Shown here: positions 36,831 to 45,694 of the stretch, piece by piece | Numbering within the stretch: position 1 is the stretch's first letter | How the letters are laid out: the number at the start of each line of letters is the position of its first letter | Source of the DNA: Alphaproteobacteria bacterium LSUCC0719 | GTDB taxonomy: Bacteria > Pseudomonadota > Alphaproteobacteria > Puniceispirillales > Puniceispirillaceae | Assembly (NCBI GenBank): GCA_040839025.1 | Contig: JBFPJN010000005.1 | Coordinates: 124,001-188,000, forward strand | DNA length: 64,000 nt | Direction of reading: 5' to 3' | Program-made: the position numbers and the translations under genes | Notes under the pieces: model-generated | Database searches by the model: none | Told to the model about the DNA's origin: nothing | What the model saw: the letters and a program-made list of their open reading frames with translations, nothing else

Positions 36831-37856
36831 ATGTTGCGAGTTCATATTGAAGCTTTCATCTGGGGCTTCCTATCGGTCGTTGCCATCCTTGGTCTATCTA
36901 TGGGTCATGCCTACGCGGCCGGGTACCGCCTTCTTGAACATGATGATTTCATGGTTCACGTATGGTATCCCACCGATACGCCGCCGCAGAACGGGAGGAT
37001 GGGTCCGTTTGATGTTGTCCAGGCGGTCGATGCGCCCCTGCGTGCGGGGTCTTACCAGATCGTCCTTGTCTCGCACGGATTTAACGGCCGTTCGCGCAAC
37101 CATCATCTTACGGCACAGGCACTGGCGGATGCCGGGTTTATAGCGCTCGCGCCGATGCATGCGGCCGACCACTACGTCGATGCCGACCGTCGCGCCGCCG
37201 CGCTGGTGTGGCGTGCCGACGAATTGCGACACGCCGTAGAACTTCTCCTCAGGCAGGACGAGTTCCGTGGCAGCGTTGATCTGTCACAAATTCACGGTAT
37301 CGGTTATTCCCTGGGCACCCTGACAATTATGATGGGTGCCGGTGCAGGTTTTGATCTAGCGCTGGTCAACGAGCATTGTGAGATGGAAGATGACCCGACA
37401 TTTTGCGAGCGGCCCAGTTCCGTTGCCCGTTTGATGCATGCGCGGGCGCGCGGGATTGAGGTGTTTGATCCCGAGCGTGATATTCCCGATCGCTTTTTCT
37501 ACATGCCGTTCATCAACGGGCGCATCGCCCTGATCGCGTCTATTGGAAAGGGTATTCTTGTCGAGGATCGTCTGTTCGCCGCGCAGAAAGTCTTCGTGCT
37601 TGGAATCGCTGATGACAGCGTCAATATCGTGAAACATCACAGCTTGCCCTATCGGGGAATGATTCCGCCGGGGCGGCTTGCCCGTTTTGACATTCATGAT
37701 GGGGGCAATCATTTCGCCTTCATCGCCCCCTTCGCCAAACGGGTGACCGACATTGAGCATATTGACGCCTCCATCGACCCGCCGGGGTTCGACAGGCGCG
37801 CCTTTCTGGACGGTCTGAACGGTGAACTGGTCCATTTCTTTCTGGAGGAAAATTGA
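36831..37856 (+). CDS. Exported alpha/beta hydrolase, dienelactone hydrolase/PAF-acetylhydrolase-like
   Basis: This 341-residue protein has an N-terminal signal peptide (hydrophobic residues about 9-30, GHAYAA near the cut site). The hydrolase fold shows LVSHGFNGRSRNH as the oxyanion strand, the nucleophile elbow GIGYSLGT with serine in GxSxG form, and a late histidine region GGNHFAFIAP. It probably cleaves an ester or lactone in the periplasm; substrate unknown. ATG 36831 has a GGAG site 12 bases before. The region after it to 37904 is AT-rich and empty. Confidence 0.82.
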   Translation: MLRVHIEAFIWGFLSVVAILGLSMGHAYAAGYRLLEHDDFMVHVWYPTDTPPQNGRMGPFDVVQAVDAPLRAGSYQIVLVSHGFNGRSRNHHLTAQALADAGFIALAPMHAADHYVDADRRAAALVWRADELRHAVELLLRQDEFRGSVDLSQIHGIGYSLGTLTIMMGAGAGFDLALVNEHCEMEDDPTFCERPSSVARLMHARARGIEVFDPERDIPDRFFYMPFINGRIALIASIGKGILVEDRLFAAQKVFVLGIADDSVNIVKHHSLPYRGMIPPGRLARFDIHDGGNHFAFIAPFAKRVTDIEHIDASIDPPGFDRRAFLDGLNGELVHFFLEEN

Positions 37857-37904
37857 TGATCAAAATTGTTGAAACAGTTTTATTTTTTTTAAAATCTAAT
37901 CAAG

Positions 37905-38291
37905 CTATCGGTGTTTGAACAAGCCTCGGGAGACGGTGCTTACCAAACCAATCGCGGCGACCGCATTTGATCCAACAAGGGTTGTCAGTACAATGTCTGG
38001 CAATTGAAATGGGCAGGATGGAAACCCTTGCATTACTAAAAGCAGCAATACAACAAAGTTATATATACAAAGAAACCAAAACAGCCGATTTGCATATTTT
38101 TCGCGTAAATTTCGATCTGATTGTTGATCTTTAATTCGTTCCTGGAGAGCAAGATATTGCGCAGCTTCTACCTCACCGCGATCTAATTCGTCTGCGGATT
38201 GCTTTTCTCTTGCAAACTGAGCGCCTTTTGAAAGGAATTCACTAAGGTCATTTGAAAGGTCAGGCTGCTGTTCGTCCTTCCTTGAGCGCAA
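37905..38291 (-). CDS. Small membrane protein overlapping the Panacea-domain gene
   Basis: This 128-residue protein has a charged, helical N-terminal half (many Glu, Gln, Arg; residues 1-68) and two membrane helices: FWFLCIYNFVVLLLLVM about residues 71-88 and VLTTLVGSNAVAAIGLVSTVS near residues 105-123. The start is a TTG inside the end of the Panacea gene, giving a 32-base overlap; no in-frame ATG precedes the first membrane helix. Tight coupling with an antitoxin-type gene suggests a toxin or an effector, but that is inference. No family is recognised and codon use is AT-rich. Confidence 0.68.
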   Translation of the reverse strand: MRSRKDEQQPDLSNDLSEFLSKGAQFAREKQSADELDRGEVEAAQYLALQERIKDQQSDRNLREKYANRLFWFLCIYNFVVLLLLVMQGFPSCPFQLPDIVLTTLVGSNAVAAIGLVSTVSRGLFKHR

Positions 38292-38772
38292 GAAAATGTT
38301 CCTTGATACGGTCGTTTGGTATGGGACTGTTCTTCTGCTTCAGCCTTACAAAGACCTGATGCCACGGGGTGCCATCCTGATGGGTTAGTGCCGAAAGTTG
38401 GAACGCTTGAAACTCTCCGTACACTCGAAATACTTCGTTCAAAAGATGGTTTTGTTTATCGGTGAACGTTCCCACAACATCCTGATGGTTGGCACCTTGC
38501 GAGAAGCCGGCAAAGTAATCCCCAAATTTTATTGGCTTGTCCACTTCTCTCGACCCATAGATACGAAGAGCCTCACGAAGATCAATATAAACAGGTCCAT
38601 AATCCCAAGCTAAGGGAGGATCACTGATCATTGGTTCATCGTAGAGCGCCAGGCTCCAGCCATGGGCTATATATGCCAGCTTTTGCAACTGCATTTGAGT
38701 GAAGCAGCGGTTTTTAGAAGCGGCCATTTCAATAAATTTATTCGCCACTGCGATCGCGCTGTTGGTCATCAC
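38260..38772 (-). CDS. Panacea-domain (SocA-like, DUF4065) protein, putative antitoxin
   Basis: This 170-residue protein has the hallmark MQLQKLAYIAHGWSLALYDEPMI at residues 27-49 and the WDYGPVYIDLREALR segment near residue 57, as in SocA-like Panacea proteins (PF13274). Some of these are antitoxins that neutralise unrelated toxins encoded next door; others are lone phage proteins. The ATG 38769-38767 (MTN) follows a first GTG/ATG pair. It reads into a TTG-started membrane protein. AT-rich content suggests acquired DNA. Confidence 0.85.
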   Translation of the reverse strand: MMTNSAIAVANKFIEMAASKNRCFTQMQLQKLAYIAHGWSLALYDEPMISDPPLAWDYGPVYIDLREALRIYGSREVDKPIKFGDYFAGFSQGANHQDVVGTFTDKQNHLLNEVFRVYGEFQAFQLSALTHQDGTPWHQVFVRLKQKNSPIPNDRIKEHFLALKEGRTAA

Positions 38773-39241
38773 TCTTTAAGCGAAGTATTTCGCCACCCTT
38801 TCGTCATTAGAGGAAACGGTAACAGAAAACATGTCGACTGAGAAGAATTGATAAGCTGGTGTTAACGTCTACCGACTAGTCGTTCGTCTGAGTCAGCATA
38901 AGGCCATTATGAGCGAAGGCCAATTCACGAATTGGTGAATCTGGCCCATCGTCGGACATCACTGACAGAGGACTTACGTTAAATTCTGATTATCTTTCCC
39001 CCCATTTCCAACTGGAAAAATCGCCCTTCCGGGGCTATATATTTCATGACCGTCGCGGGGCGCCCCCCGGACTGGCCCGCCCGTTCACCGGGTGACAGAT
39101 TCCATAGATTTGCGCGGGTGTCGGCCGGTAGGGCCGCAGCGCCCGCCATGATGGCGATGTTGATGCCGGAAACAGCTGCATCGACCCGCGCCATCCGGTC
39201 CGGCTTCGCAACGCCGCCGACAACCATTCGTGGGGGACGAA
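38773..39241. other. Intergenic stretch between the Panacea gene and acnB
   Basis: The 469 bases begin AT-rich and turn GC-rich near 39000. They hold a near-perfect inverted repeat at 38917-38945 (see its entry) and GGGGGA before acnB. A minus-strand frame at 38979-39305 shows no family features and overlaps the acnB start, so it is not called. No RNA gene or mobile-element remnant is seen. Confidence 0.6.
38917..38946. repeat. Near-perfect inverted repeat upstream of the Panacea gene
   Basis: Arms GGCCAATTCAC and GTGAATCTGGCC pair over 11 bases with one bulged base and a six-base spacer GAATTG. There is no T run, so a terminator is unlikely. It could be an operator for the Panacea gene, whose start is 145 bases away, or for acnB. 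Confidence 0.5.
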
Positions 39242-42034
39242 ATGTCTTTGTATGACGCCTATCTTGAAGAGATTGAAAACCGCAAGACCCAGGGGCTGAA
39301 GCCAAAGCCGATCGATGATGGCGGGCTGGTCAGGGAACTTGTCGCACAGATCAGGGATGCCGGGAATGCGCACCGTGCCGACTCGCTGCAGTTCTTCATC
39401 TACAATACGCTTCCCGGAACCACCAGCGCGGCGGGTGAAAAGGCATCCTTCCTGAAGGAAATCATCCTTGGCGACGCGGCGGTTGAGGAAATCTCCCCGG
39501 CTTATGCGTTCGAATTGCTCTCGCACATGAAAGGCGGCCCGTCGATCGAGGTGCTTCTTGATCTCGCGCTTGGCGATGACAAGGTGATTGCCGCCGATGC
39601 GGCGGACGTACTGAAATCGCAGGTCTTCCTCTATGAAACCGACAAGGAGCGTCTGAAAGCGGCGCTTGATGCCGGCAATCCGATTGCCCGGGACATCCTC
39701 GAAAGCTATTCCGACGCCGAATTCTTTACCCGGCTTCCCGAAATTGACGAGGAAATCGAGGTCGTCACCTATATCGCCGCCGAGGGTGACATCTCCACCG
39801 ACCTTCTGTCGCCCGGCAATCAGGCGCATTCGCGCTCGGACCGTGAGCTGCATGGCAAATGCTTTATCTCCGAAAGAGCGCAGCAGGAAATCAACGCGCT
39901 GAAGCTGCAGCATCCGGACAAGCAGGTGATGCTGATTGCCGAGAAGGGCACAATGGGTGTCGGGTCTTCGCGCATGTCGGGTGTGAACAATGTCGCGCTG
40001 TGGACCGGCAAGCAGGCCAGCAAATATGTCCCATTCGTCAATATCGCGCCGATTGTCGCCGGCACCAACGGCATCTCGCCGATCTTCCAGACGACGGTTG
40101 GCGTGACCGGCGGTATCGGTATCGATCTCAAGAACTGGGTCAAGAAGCTGGATGCCGACGGCAATCCGATCCTGAACAATGACGACAACCCGATCCTCGA
40201 GCAGAAATATTCGGTCGAGACCGGCACCGTGCTGAAGATCAACACCCGGGACAAGAAGCTGCTGAATGAAGCCGGTGATGAAGAGCTTGTCGATGTGTCG
40301 TCGTCATTCACCCCGCAAAAGCTGGAATTCATTCGTGCCGGCGGTTCCTATGCCATTGTCTTTGGCAAGATGCTGCAGACATTCGCCTGCGAAACGCTGG
40401 GCGTTCCGCTGAAATCCGCCTTTGCACCGTCAAAGGAAGTATCGATCGAGGGCCAGGGCCTGACAGCGGTGGAAAAGATCTTCAACGCCAACGCTGTCGG
40501 TGTCGAACCGGGCACTGTTCTTCATGCGGGATCCGATGCACGGGTCAGGGTCAATATTGTCGGCTCGCAGGATACCACCGGCCTGATGACAGCCCAGGAG
40601 CTGGAGGCGATGGCCGCCACCGTGATCTCGCCAAAGGTCGACGGGGCCTATCAGTCCGGCTGTCACACCGCTTCGGTCTGGGACTTCAAGGCTGCTGAAA
40701 ATACGCCAAAGCTGATGCAGTTCATGCATGATTTCGGCCTGATCACAGGCCGTGATCCAAAGGACCAGTATCACCCGATGACAGATGTGATCCACAAGGT
40801 GCTGAACGACATCACGGTGGATGACTGGGCCATCATCATCGGTGGTGATTCCCATACGCGCATGTCAAAGGGTGTGGCTTTCGGGGCCGATTCCGGCACC
40901 GTCGCGCTGGCGCTGGCGACCGGCGAGGCAACCATGCCGATCCCGGAATCAGTCAAGGTGACATTCACCGGCAAGATGGCGGACCATATGGATTTCCGTG
41001 ATGTTGTCCATGCAACCCAGTCACAGATGCTGAAACAGTTCGGTGACAATGTGTTCCAGGGCCGGATCATCGAGGTTCATATCGGCACGCTGCTTGCCGA
41101 CCAGGCCTTCACCTTCACCGACTGGACAGCCGAGATGAAGGCCAAGGCATCGATCTGTATTTCCGAGGATGCCACCCTTGTCGAATCTCTGGAAATCGCA
41201 AAGCATCGCATCCAGATCATGATCGACAAGGGCATGGAAAATGACGATCTGATGCTGCACAGGCTGATCGGCATTGCCGAACGGCGCATTGCCCAGATCA
41301 AATCCGGCGAGAAGCCGGCGCTGGCGCCCGATGCCAACGCGCGCTATGCCGCCGAGGTTGTTGTCGATCTCGATCTGATCGACGAGCCGATGATCGCCGA
41401 TCCGGATGTGACCAATGCCGATATTTCGAAGCGTTACACCCATGACACCATCCGCCCGATTTCCTTCTATGGCGCGGAAAAGAAGGTTGATCTCGGCTTT
41501 GTTGGATCCTGCATGGTGCATAAGGGCGATGTGAAGATCGTCGCGCAGATGCTTCGCAATCTGGAAAAATCGGCAGGCAGCGTTGCGTTCAAGGCACCGT
41601 TGGTCGTCGCCGCACCGACCTACAACATCATCGACGAGCTGAAGGACGAGGGTGACTGGGATATTCTACAGAAATATTCCGGCTTCGAATTCGATGACAG
41701 CAAGCCGAAAACCGAGGCCCGCACCGAATATGAGAACATCCTCTATCTGGAACGGCCAGGCTGCAATCTGTGCATGGGGAACCAGGAAAAGGCAGCCAGG
41801 GGGGACACCGTTCTGGCCACCTCGACCCGGCTTTTCAAAGGACGGGTTGTCGAGGATGCAGAGGACAAGACAGGTGAATCACTGCTGGCATCCACCCCTG
41901 TCGTGGTGCTGTCGGCAATTCTGGGCCGGACACCAACCCTTGATGAATACAAATCCGCTGTCGAGGGGATCGACCTGACGAAATTTGCGCCGCCACTGGC
42001 CCGCCCGGGGACCAACAATTCAGCGCATTTCTAG
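39242..42034 (+). CDS. acnB: Aconitate hydratase B / 2-methylisocitrate dehydratase
   Basis: This TCA-cycle Fe-S enzyme isomerises citrate to isocitrate and can act on 2-methylisocitrate. The 930-residue protein has the AcnB layout: an N-terminal HEAT-like domain (residues about 1-165, FELLSHMKGGPSIEVLLDLAL), a swivel domain, and the catalytic core. The 4Fe-4S ligands are in VGSCMVHKGD and PGCNLCMGNQ; other motifs are GGDSHTRMSKGVAFGADSG. ATG 39242 has a GGGGGA site nearby. It is longer than E. coli AcnB (865 residues). It stands alone with a strong terminator after it. Confidence 0.97.
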   Translation: MSLYDAYLEEIENRKTQGLKPKPIDDGGLVRELVAQIRDAGNAHRADSLQFFIYNTLPGTTSAAGEKASFLKEIILGDAAVEEISPAYAFELLSHMKGGPSIEVLLDLALGDDKVIAADAADVLKSQVFLYETDKERLKAALDAGNPIARDILESYSDAEFFTRLPEIDEEIEVVTYIAAEGDISTDLLSPGNQAHSRSDRELHGKCFISERAQQEINALKLQHPDKQVMLIAEKGTMGVGSSRMSGVNNVALWTGKQASKYVPFVNIAPIVAGTNGISPIFQTTVGVTGGIGIDLKNWVKKLDADGNPILNNDDNPILEQKYSVETGTVLKINTRDKKLLNEAGDEELVDVSSSFTPQKLEFIRAGGSYAIVFGKMLQTFACETLGVPLKSAFAPSKEVSIEGQGLTAVEKIFNANAVGVEPGTVLHAGSDARVRVNIVGSQDTTGLMTAQELEAMAATVISPKVDGAYQSGCHTASVWDFKAAENTPKLMQFMHDFGLITGRDPKDQYHPMTDVIHKVLNDITVDDWAIIIGGDSHTRMSKGVAFGADSGTVALALATGEATMPIPESVKVTFTGKMADHMDFRDVVHATQSQMLKQFGDNVFQGRIIEVHIGTLLADQAFTFTDWTAEMKAKASICISEDATLVESLEIAKHRIQIMIDKGMENDDLMLHRLIGIAERRIAQIKSGEKPALAPDANARYAAEVVVDLDLIDEPMIADPDVTNADISKRYTHDTIRPISFYGAEKKVDLGFVGSCMVHKGDVKIVAQMLRNLEKSAGSVAFKAPLVVAAPTYNIIDELKDEGDWDILQKYSGFEFDDSKPKTEARTEYENILYLERPGCNLCMGNQEKAARGDTVLATSTRLFKGRVVEDAEDKTGESLLASTPVVVLSAILGRTPTLDEYKSAVEGIDLTKFAPPLARPGTNNSAHF

Positions 42035-42076
42035 GTCAGACTCCGATCAGACCAGCTGATCATCCAGATCACATCA

Positions 42077-42106
42077 CCCCCGCCGGCCTGTCCGGCGGGG
42101 GTTTTT
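42077..42106 (+). terminator. Rho-independent terminator of acnB
   Basis: A stem of ten GC-rich pairs (CCCCCGCCGG with CCGGCGGGGG) encloses a short loop and runs directly into TTTTT. It lies 42 bases after the acnB stop and is the strongest terminator in the window. Confidence 0.95.
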
Positions 42107-42371
42107 CATATCCGCGATTCCATCCCGCCGTGACAGGCTGGCTGTAATGGTGCGGCCTGTCACCCCGTCAGCGGCCCGGTGATATCCGGAAAATCAGTGA
42201 AAAACGTACAGGAAAACAATTCTTTCCGACTTTTGTCGTTGCCGCGCCAGAATGCCGGATGCATCAGATCCTGAATCTCTGTATTGTCTCGGCCCATGTC
42301 ATCAGGCTGGCGCGGTGTCAGCCGGCTTTCGTCTTTCCGCCATTACAAGAATTCACCAGTTTGAAAATATC
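42107..42371. other. Gap before the helicase gene
   Basis: The rest of the 337-base gap between acnB and the helicase shows no gene. An open frame continues upstream of the helicase start to 42252, but its sequence lacks helicase features. No regulatory site was convincing. Confidence 0.5.
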
Positions 42372-45254
42372 ATGTCTCCCGCATCCTCATCCCGGTCCGG
42401 CCTGATCGCCGGCAATGCCAATGATGGCGCGACCGAGCGCAACCGCCGGGTGACGGTTGTGCTTGGCCCGACAAATACCGGCAAGACGCATCTGGCGATG
42501 GAGCGGATGACCGGCTATGCCAGTGGCATGATCGGATTTCCGCTGCGTCTGCTGGCGCGGGAAAACTACGACCGGCTTGTTGCCCGTCTTGGCGCGTCGA
42601 AGGTCGGTCTGATCACCGGCGAGGAACGCATCCTGCCGGCGGGGGCCCGCTATCTGTGCTGCACTGTCGAGTCGATGCCGCTTGGCGGGGCACCGGTTGA
42701 TGCCGATCAGGGGCTGCGGCGAAGCTATGATTTCGTTGCCGTCGACGAGGTCCAGCTTGCCGGCGACCGTGAACGCGGCCACGTCTTCACCGATCGCATC
42801 CTGCATGCCAGGGGGATCCACGAAACGATGTTTCTTGGGGCGGAAACGGCGGGTCCGCTGCTGCGCCAGATGTTGCCTGACGCGCGCTTTGAATCGCGTC
42901 AGCGGCTGTCGAAGCTCAGTTTCGCCGGGTCCAAGAAGCTGACGAGGCTGCCGCGGCGCAGCGCCATCGTCGCTTTCGGTGTGTCCGATGTCTACCAGAT
43001 TGCCGAACTGGTGCGCCGCCAGCGCGGCGGGGCCGCGGTGGTGATGGGACGGCTCAGCCCGCGCACGCGCAACGCCCAGGTCGAACTCTACCAGAACGGC
43101 GATGTTGATTTTCTTGTCGCCACCGATGCCATTGGCATGGGTCTGAATCTCGATCTTGGCCATGTCGCACTCGCCTCGGACATGAAATTCGACGGCCGCC
43201 AGATGCGCCGCCTGGCAGCTGCTGAAATGGCCCAGATCGCCGGGCGCGCCGGGCGACACACCAATGACGGCACCTTTGGTGTGACGGATGGGTGTGATGT
43301 GCCCGAACCCGAAATGATCGACGCCATCGAACAGCATCGATTTGCCCCGATCCGCAGTTTCTGGTGGCGGTCGCGGGACATTGATTTTGCCTCTGTAGAT
43401 GCCCTTCTGGCCTCGCTTGAAGCGCCGCCCCCACTGCCTTTCCTGCTGCGCAAGGCGGATGCCATTGACCATCGTGCGCTGGCCGCGCTTGGTGAAGTGC
43501 CGGCAATCCGCGAACGGGCGGTCGGGGCACGGCAGGTCAGCCTGCTGTGGGATGTTGCCTGTATTCCGGATTTCAGGCAGAGCCTGAGCGATGATCATTA
43601 CGACCTGCTGGCAACGCTCTATGGTCAGCTTGCCGATACCGGCAAGCTTGGCAATGACATGGTGGCGCGGGCAATGTCGCAGCTTGACAGGCTGGATGGC
43701 GATATTGATACGCTGATGACGCGGCTTGCCTATATTCGAACATGGACCTATGTCACACATCGTGCAGACTGGACAGACAACCCCGCCGAATGGCAGGATC
43801 GGGCGCGGTCGATTGAGGACCGTCTGTCGGACAGTCTGCATCAGCGGCTGTCGGAACGGTTCATAGATCGGCGCGCTGCCAATCTGAGCCGGAAACTGAA
43901 GGAAACAAGAAATCTCATGGCCTCGGTAAAAAGTGACGGTACCGTTCTGGTCGAAGGCGAAGAAGTAGGCGTTCTGGACGGGTTCGTGTTCCGCCCCACC
44001 TTGAGTGAGGGTGACGAGAAGGCGACAATCCTGGCAGCGGCGCGGCGGGCCCTTCCCGATGAAATCGAGTCGCGTGTGCGGGCCTTTACGGCCTCGGCGA
44101 CGGCGGCGTTCAAGCTTGATGATGAAGGCCAGATCCGCTGGCGTGACTCAGCTGTGGCGCGACTGGTCAGGGGCGATGGCCTGTATGCGCCGCGACCGGA
44201 CCTTATCGCCAGCGAATTGTTGTCGATCGATCAGACAAAGCGGCTGAATGGCAGATTGTCGGAATTTGTCGCCGAACATGTCCGTGATGTTCTTGGCAGG
44301 CTGGTGGTTCTGGAAACGCCGGAAACCGCCCCGCTCCCCGAGCGCCGGCCACAGCGCCCGCGCGCCGAGGCGCCACAGGCCGATGCAGATGAGGTTCTTG
44401 ACGGTCCGACAAAGGACGAGATTGCGGCCACACCGCCTGCCGAACAGCCGGACAATGTCGAACAGCCGGAGCCGGAGGCCGCGCCGCTGTCGGGTGCGGC
44501 GCGTGGCCTTGCCTTTATGCTGTTTGAAGGCCTTGGCACGCTCCCCACGATGCAGGCTGGCCAGCAGCTTCGTGGTTTGAGCGAATCCGACAAACCGAGG
44601 CTGGCGCGCCTTGGTCTGCGCTTTGGTGTCGAGGCGATTTACCTTCCCGAGCTGTTGAAACCGGCGCAGATCGGACTTCGCGCGCTGTTATGGAATCTGT
44701 TTCACGGCGAGCCCGGAACCTTTCATGCGCCGCCACCGGCCGGCCGCGTTGCCATTGACGCTGTGGAAGGTGTGCCCGATGAATTCTGGCTGGCCACCGG
44801 ATATCGTCGTCTTGGCGGACGGGTGATGCGGGTTGATATGGTTGAACGGGTGGCGTTTCTTGTTCGCAATGCCGCGCGTGAGGGGCAGTTCAAGATCAGC
44901 GAGGAGATGCTGTCATTGGCTGGTGCCACCCGCGACCAGATGGCGGCGATGCTGCTCGACATGAATTGCAGGATTGTCAGCGAGGAAGCAGACGAAGATC
45001 CCGAAAAGCCGCCCATTCAGGTGTTTGAACGCCTGCGTCGCCAGCGACCCGCCGGCGGACGTCGTGATGGGCGTCAGGAAGCCGAAGGTGGCCGACAGAA
45101 ATCACGGCCCGGCGGCCGGAAGGGCAATTCAAAGGGTGGTCAGCCTCGTCATGGCAAGCCGGCCCGGCAGCAGCAGAGCTTTACCGCCAAAGCCCGCGAG
45201 CCGGATCCACAGTCGCCTTTTGCCGTGCTTGCCGATTTGAAACTGAAATCGTGA
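42372..45254 (+). CDS. SUV3/MgpS-like RNA helicase with a basic tail
   Basis: This superfamily 2 helicase of 960 residues resembles the mitochondrial SUV3 helicase and related alphaproteobacterial proteins. Motif I is LGPTNTGKTHLAME near residue 30, motif II DFVAVDEVQLAGDRERGHVF has DEVQ, motif III region MFLGAETAG, motif V FLVATDAIGMGLNLD and motif VI EMAQIAGRAGRHTNDG. The middle part is the usual C-terminal SUV3 extension. The last 70 residues are Arg/Gly/Lys-rich, probably RNA-binding. It is followed by an S4 RNA-binding gene overlapping its stop, which fits RNA metabolism. ATG 42372 is preferred over the longer frame. Confidence 0.9.
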   Translation: MSPASSSRSGLIAGNANDGATERNRRVTVVLGPTNTGKTHLAMERMTGYASGMIGFPLRLLARENYDRLVARLGASKVGLITGEERILPAGARYLCCTVESMPLGGAPVDADQGLRRSYDFVAVDEVQLAGDRERGHVFTDRILHARGIHETMFLGAETAGPLLRQMLPDARFESRQRLSKLSFAGSKKLTRLPRRSAIVAFGVSDVYQIAELVRRQRGGAAVVMGRLSPRTRNAQVELYQNGDVDFLVATDAIGMGLNLDLGHVALASDMKFDGRQMRRLAAAEMAQIAGRAGRHTNDGTFGVTDGCDVPEPEMIDAIEQHRFAPIRSFWWRSRDIDFASVDALLASLEAPPPLPFLLRKADAIDHRALAALGEVPAIRERAVGARQVSLLWDVACIPDFRQSLSDDHYDLLATLYGQLADTGKLGNDMVARAMSQLDRLDGDIDTLMTRLAYIRTWTYVTHRADWTDNPAEWQDRARSIEDRLSDSLHQRLSERFIDRRAANLSRKLKETRNLMASVKSDGTVLVEGEEVGVLDGFVFRPTLSEGDEKATILAAARRALPDEIESRVRAFTASATAAFKLDDEGQIRWRDSAVARLVRGDGLYAPRPDLIASELLSIDQTKRLNGRLSEFVAEHVRDVLGRLVVLETPETAPLPERRPQRPRAEAPQADADEVLDGPTKDEIAATPPAEQPDNVEQPEPEAAPLSGAARGLAFMLFEGLGTLPTMQAGQQLRGLSESDKPRLARLGLRFGVEAIYLPELLKPAQIGLRALLWNLFHGEPGTFHAPPPAGRVAIDAVEGVPDEFWLATGYRRLGGRVMRVDMVERVAFLVRNAAREGQFKISEEMLSLAGATRDQMAAMLLDMNCRIVSEEADEDPEKPPIQVFERLRRQRPAGGRRDGRQEAEGGRQKSRPGGRKGNSKGGQPRHGKPARQQQSFTAKAREPDPQSPFAVLADLKLKS

Positions 45255-45694
45255 CCTCAATGACCGGCGAATCCTCGCTGCGGCTCGACAAGTGGCTCTG
45301 GTATGCCCGTTTCTTCAAGACCCGCGCCCTTGCCACCAAGGCCATAGCCGGCGGACGGTTCCGTCTCGACGGCGAGGTGATGAGCAAGCCGCATCGCGCG
45401 GCGCATCCGGGGCAGGTGCTGACCTTCATGACAGGTGATCGTGTCAGGGTCATCAGGATCGTGGCGCTTGGGTCGCGCCGGGGCCCCGCTACCGAGGCCG
45501 TGACACTGTATGAGGATCTGTCGCCGGAGATGCCGAAACGCGCCACCGGCGAGGGCGCGGCCACACCGACGTTTGAAAGCCGTGAACGCGGCGCGGGGCG
45601 ACCGACGAAACGCGATCGCCGGGCGACACAGAATTTGAAATCCGACCTTGGCCTGCGGGGGGCGGACAGACAGCAGGAGGGCGCTGATCAATGA
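45251..45694 (+). CDS. S4-domain RNA-binding protein (Hsp15-like)
   Basis: This 147-residue protein starts with an S4 domain: LRLDKWLWYARFFKTRALATKAI, then RFRLDGEVMSKPHRAAHPGQVLTF. It resembles Hsp15/HslR, which binds stalled 50S subunits carrying nascent chains. The C-terminal 50 residues are Arg-rich and probably disordered. The start GTG at 45251 or ATG 45260; the former overlaps the helicase stop. It is followed by TerB with a four-base overlap. Confidence 0.88.
   Translation: MTSMTGESSLRLDKWLWYARFFKTRALATKAIAGGRFRLDGEVMSKPHRAAHPGQVLTFMTGDRVRVIRIVALGSRRGPATEAVTLYEDLSPEMPKRATGEGAATPTFESRERGAGRPTKRDRRATQNLKSDLGLRGADRQQEGADQ

Noticed and set aside
38979-39305. A 108-codon minus-strand frame before and into acnB
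   Set aside because: It overlaps the acnB start and ribosome site, has no family similarity and low-complexity composition typical of GC-rich shadow frames.
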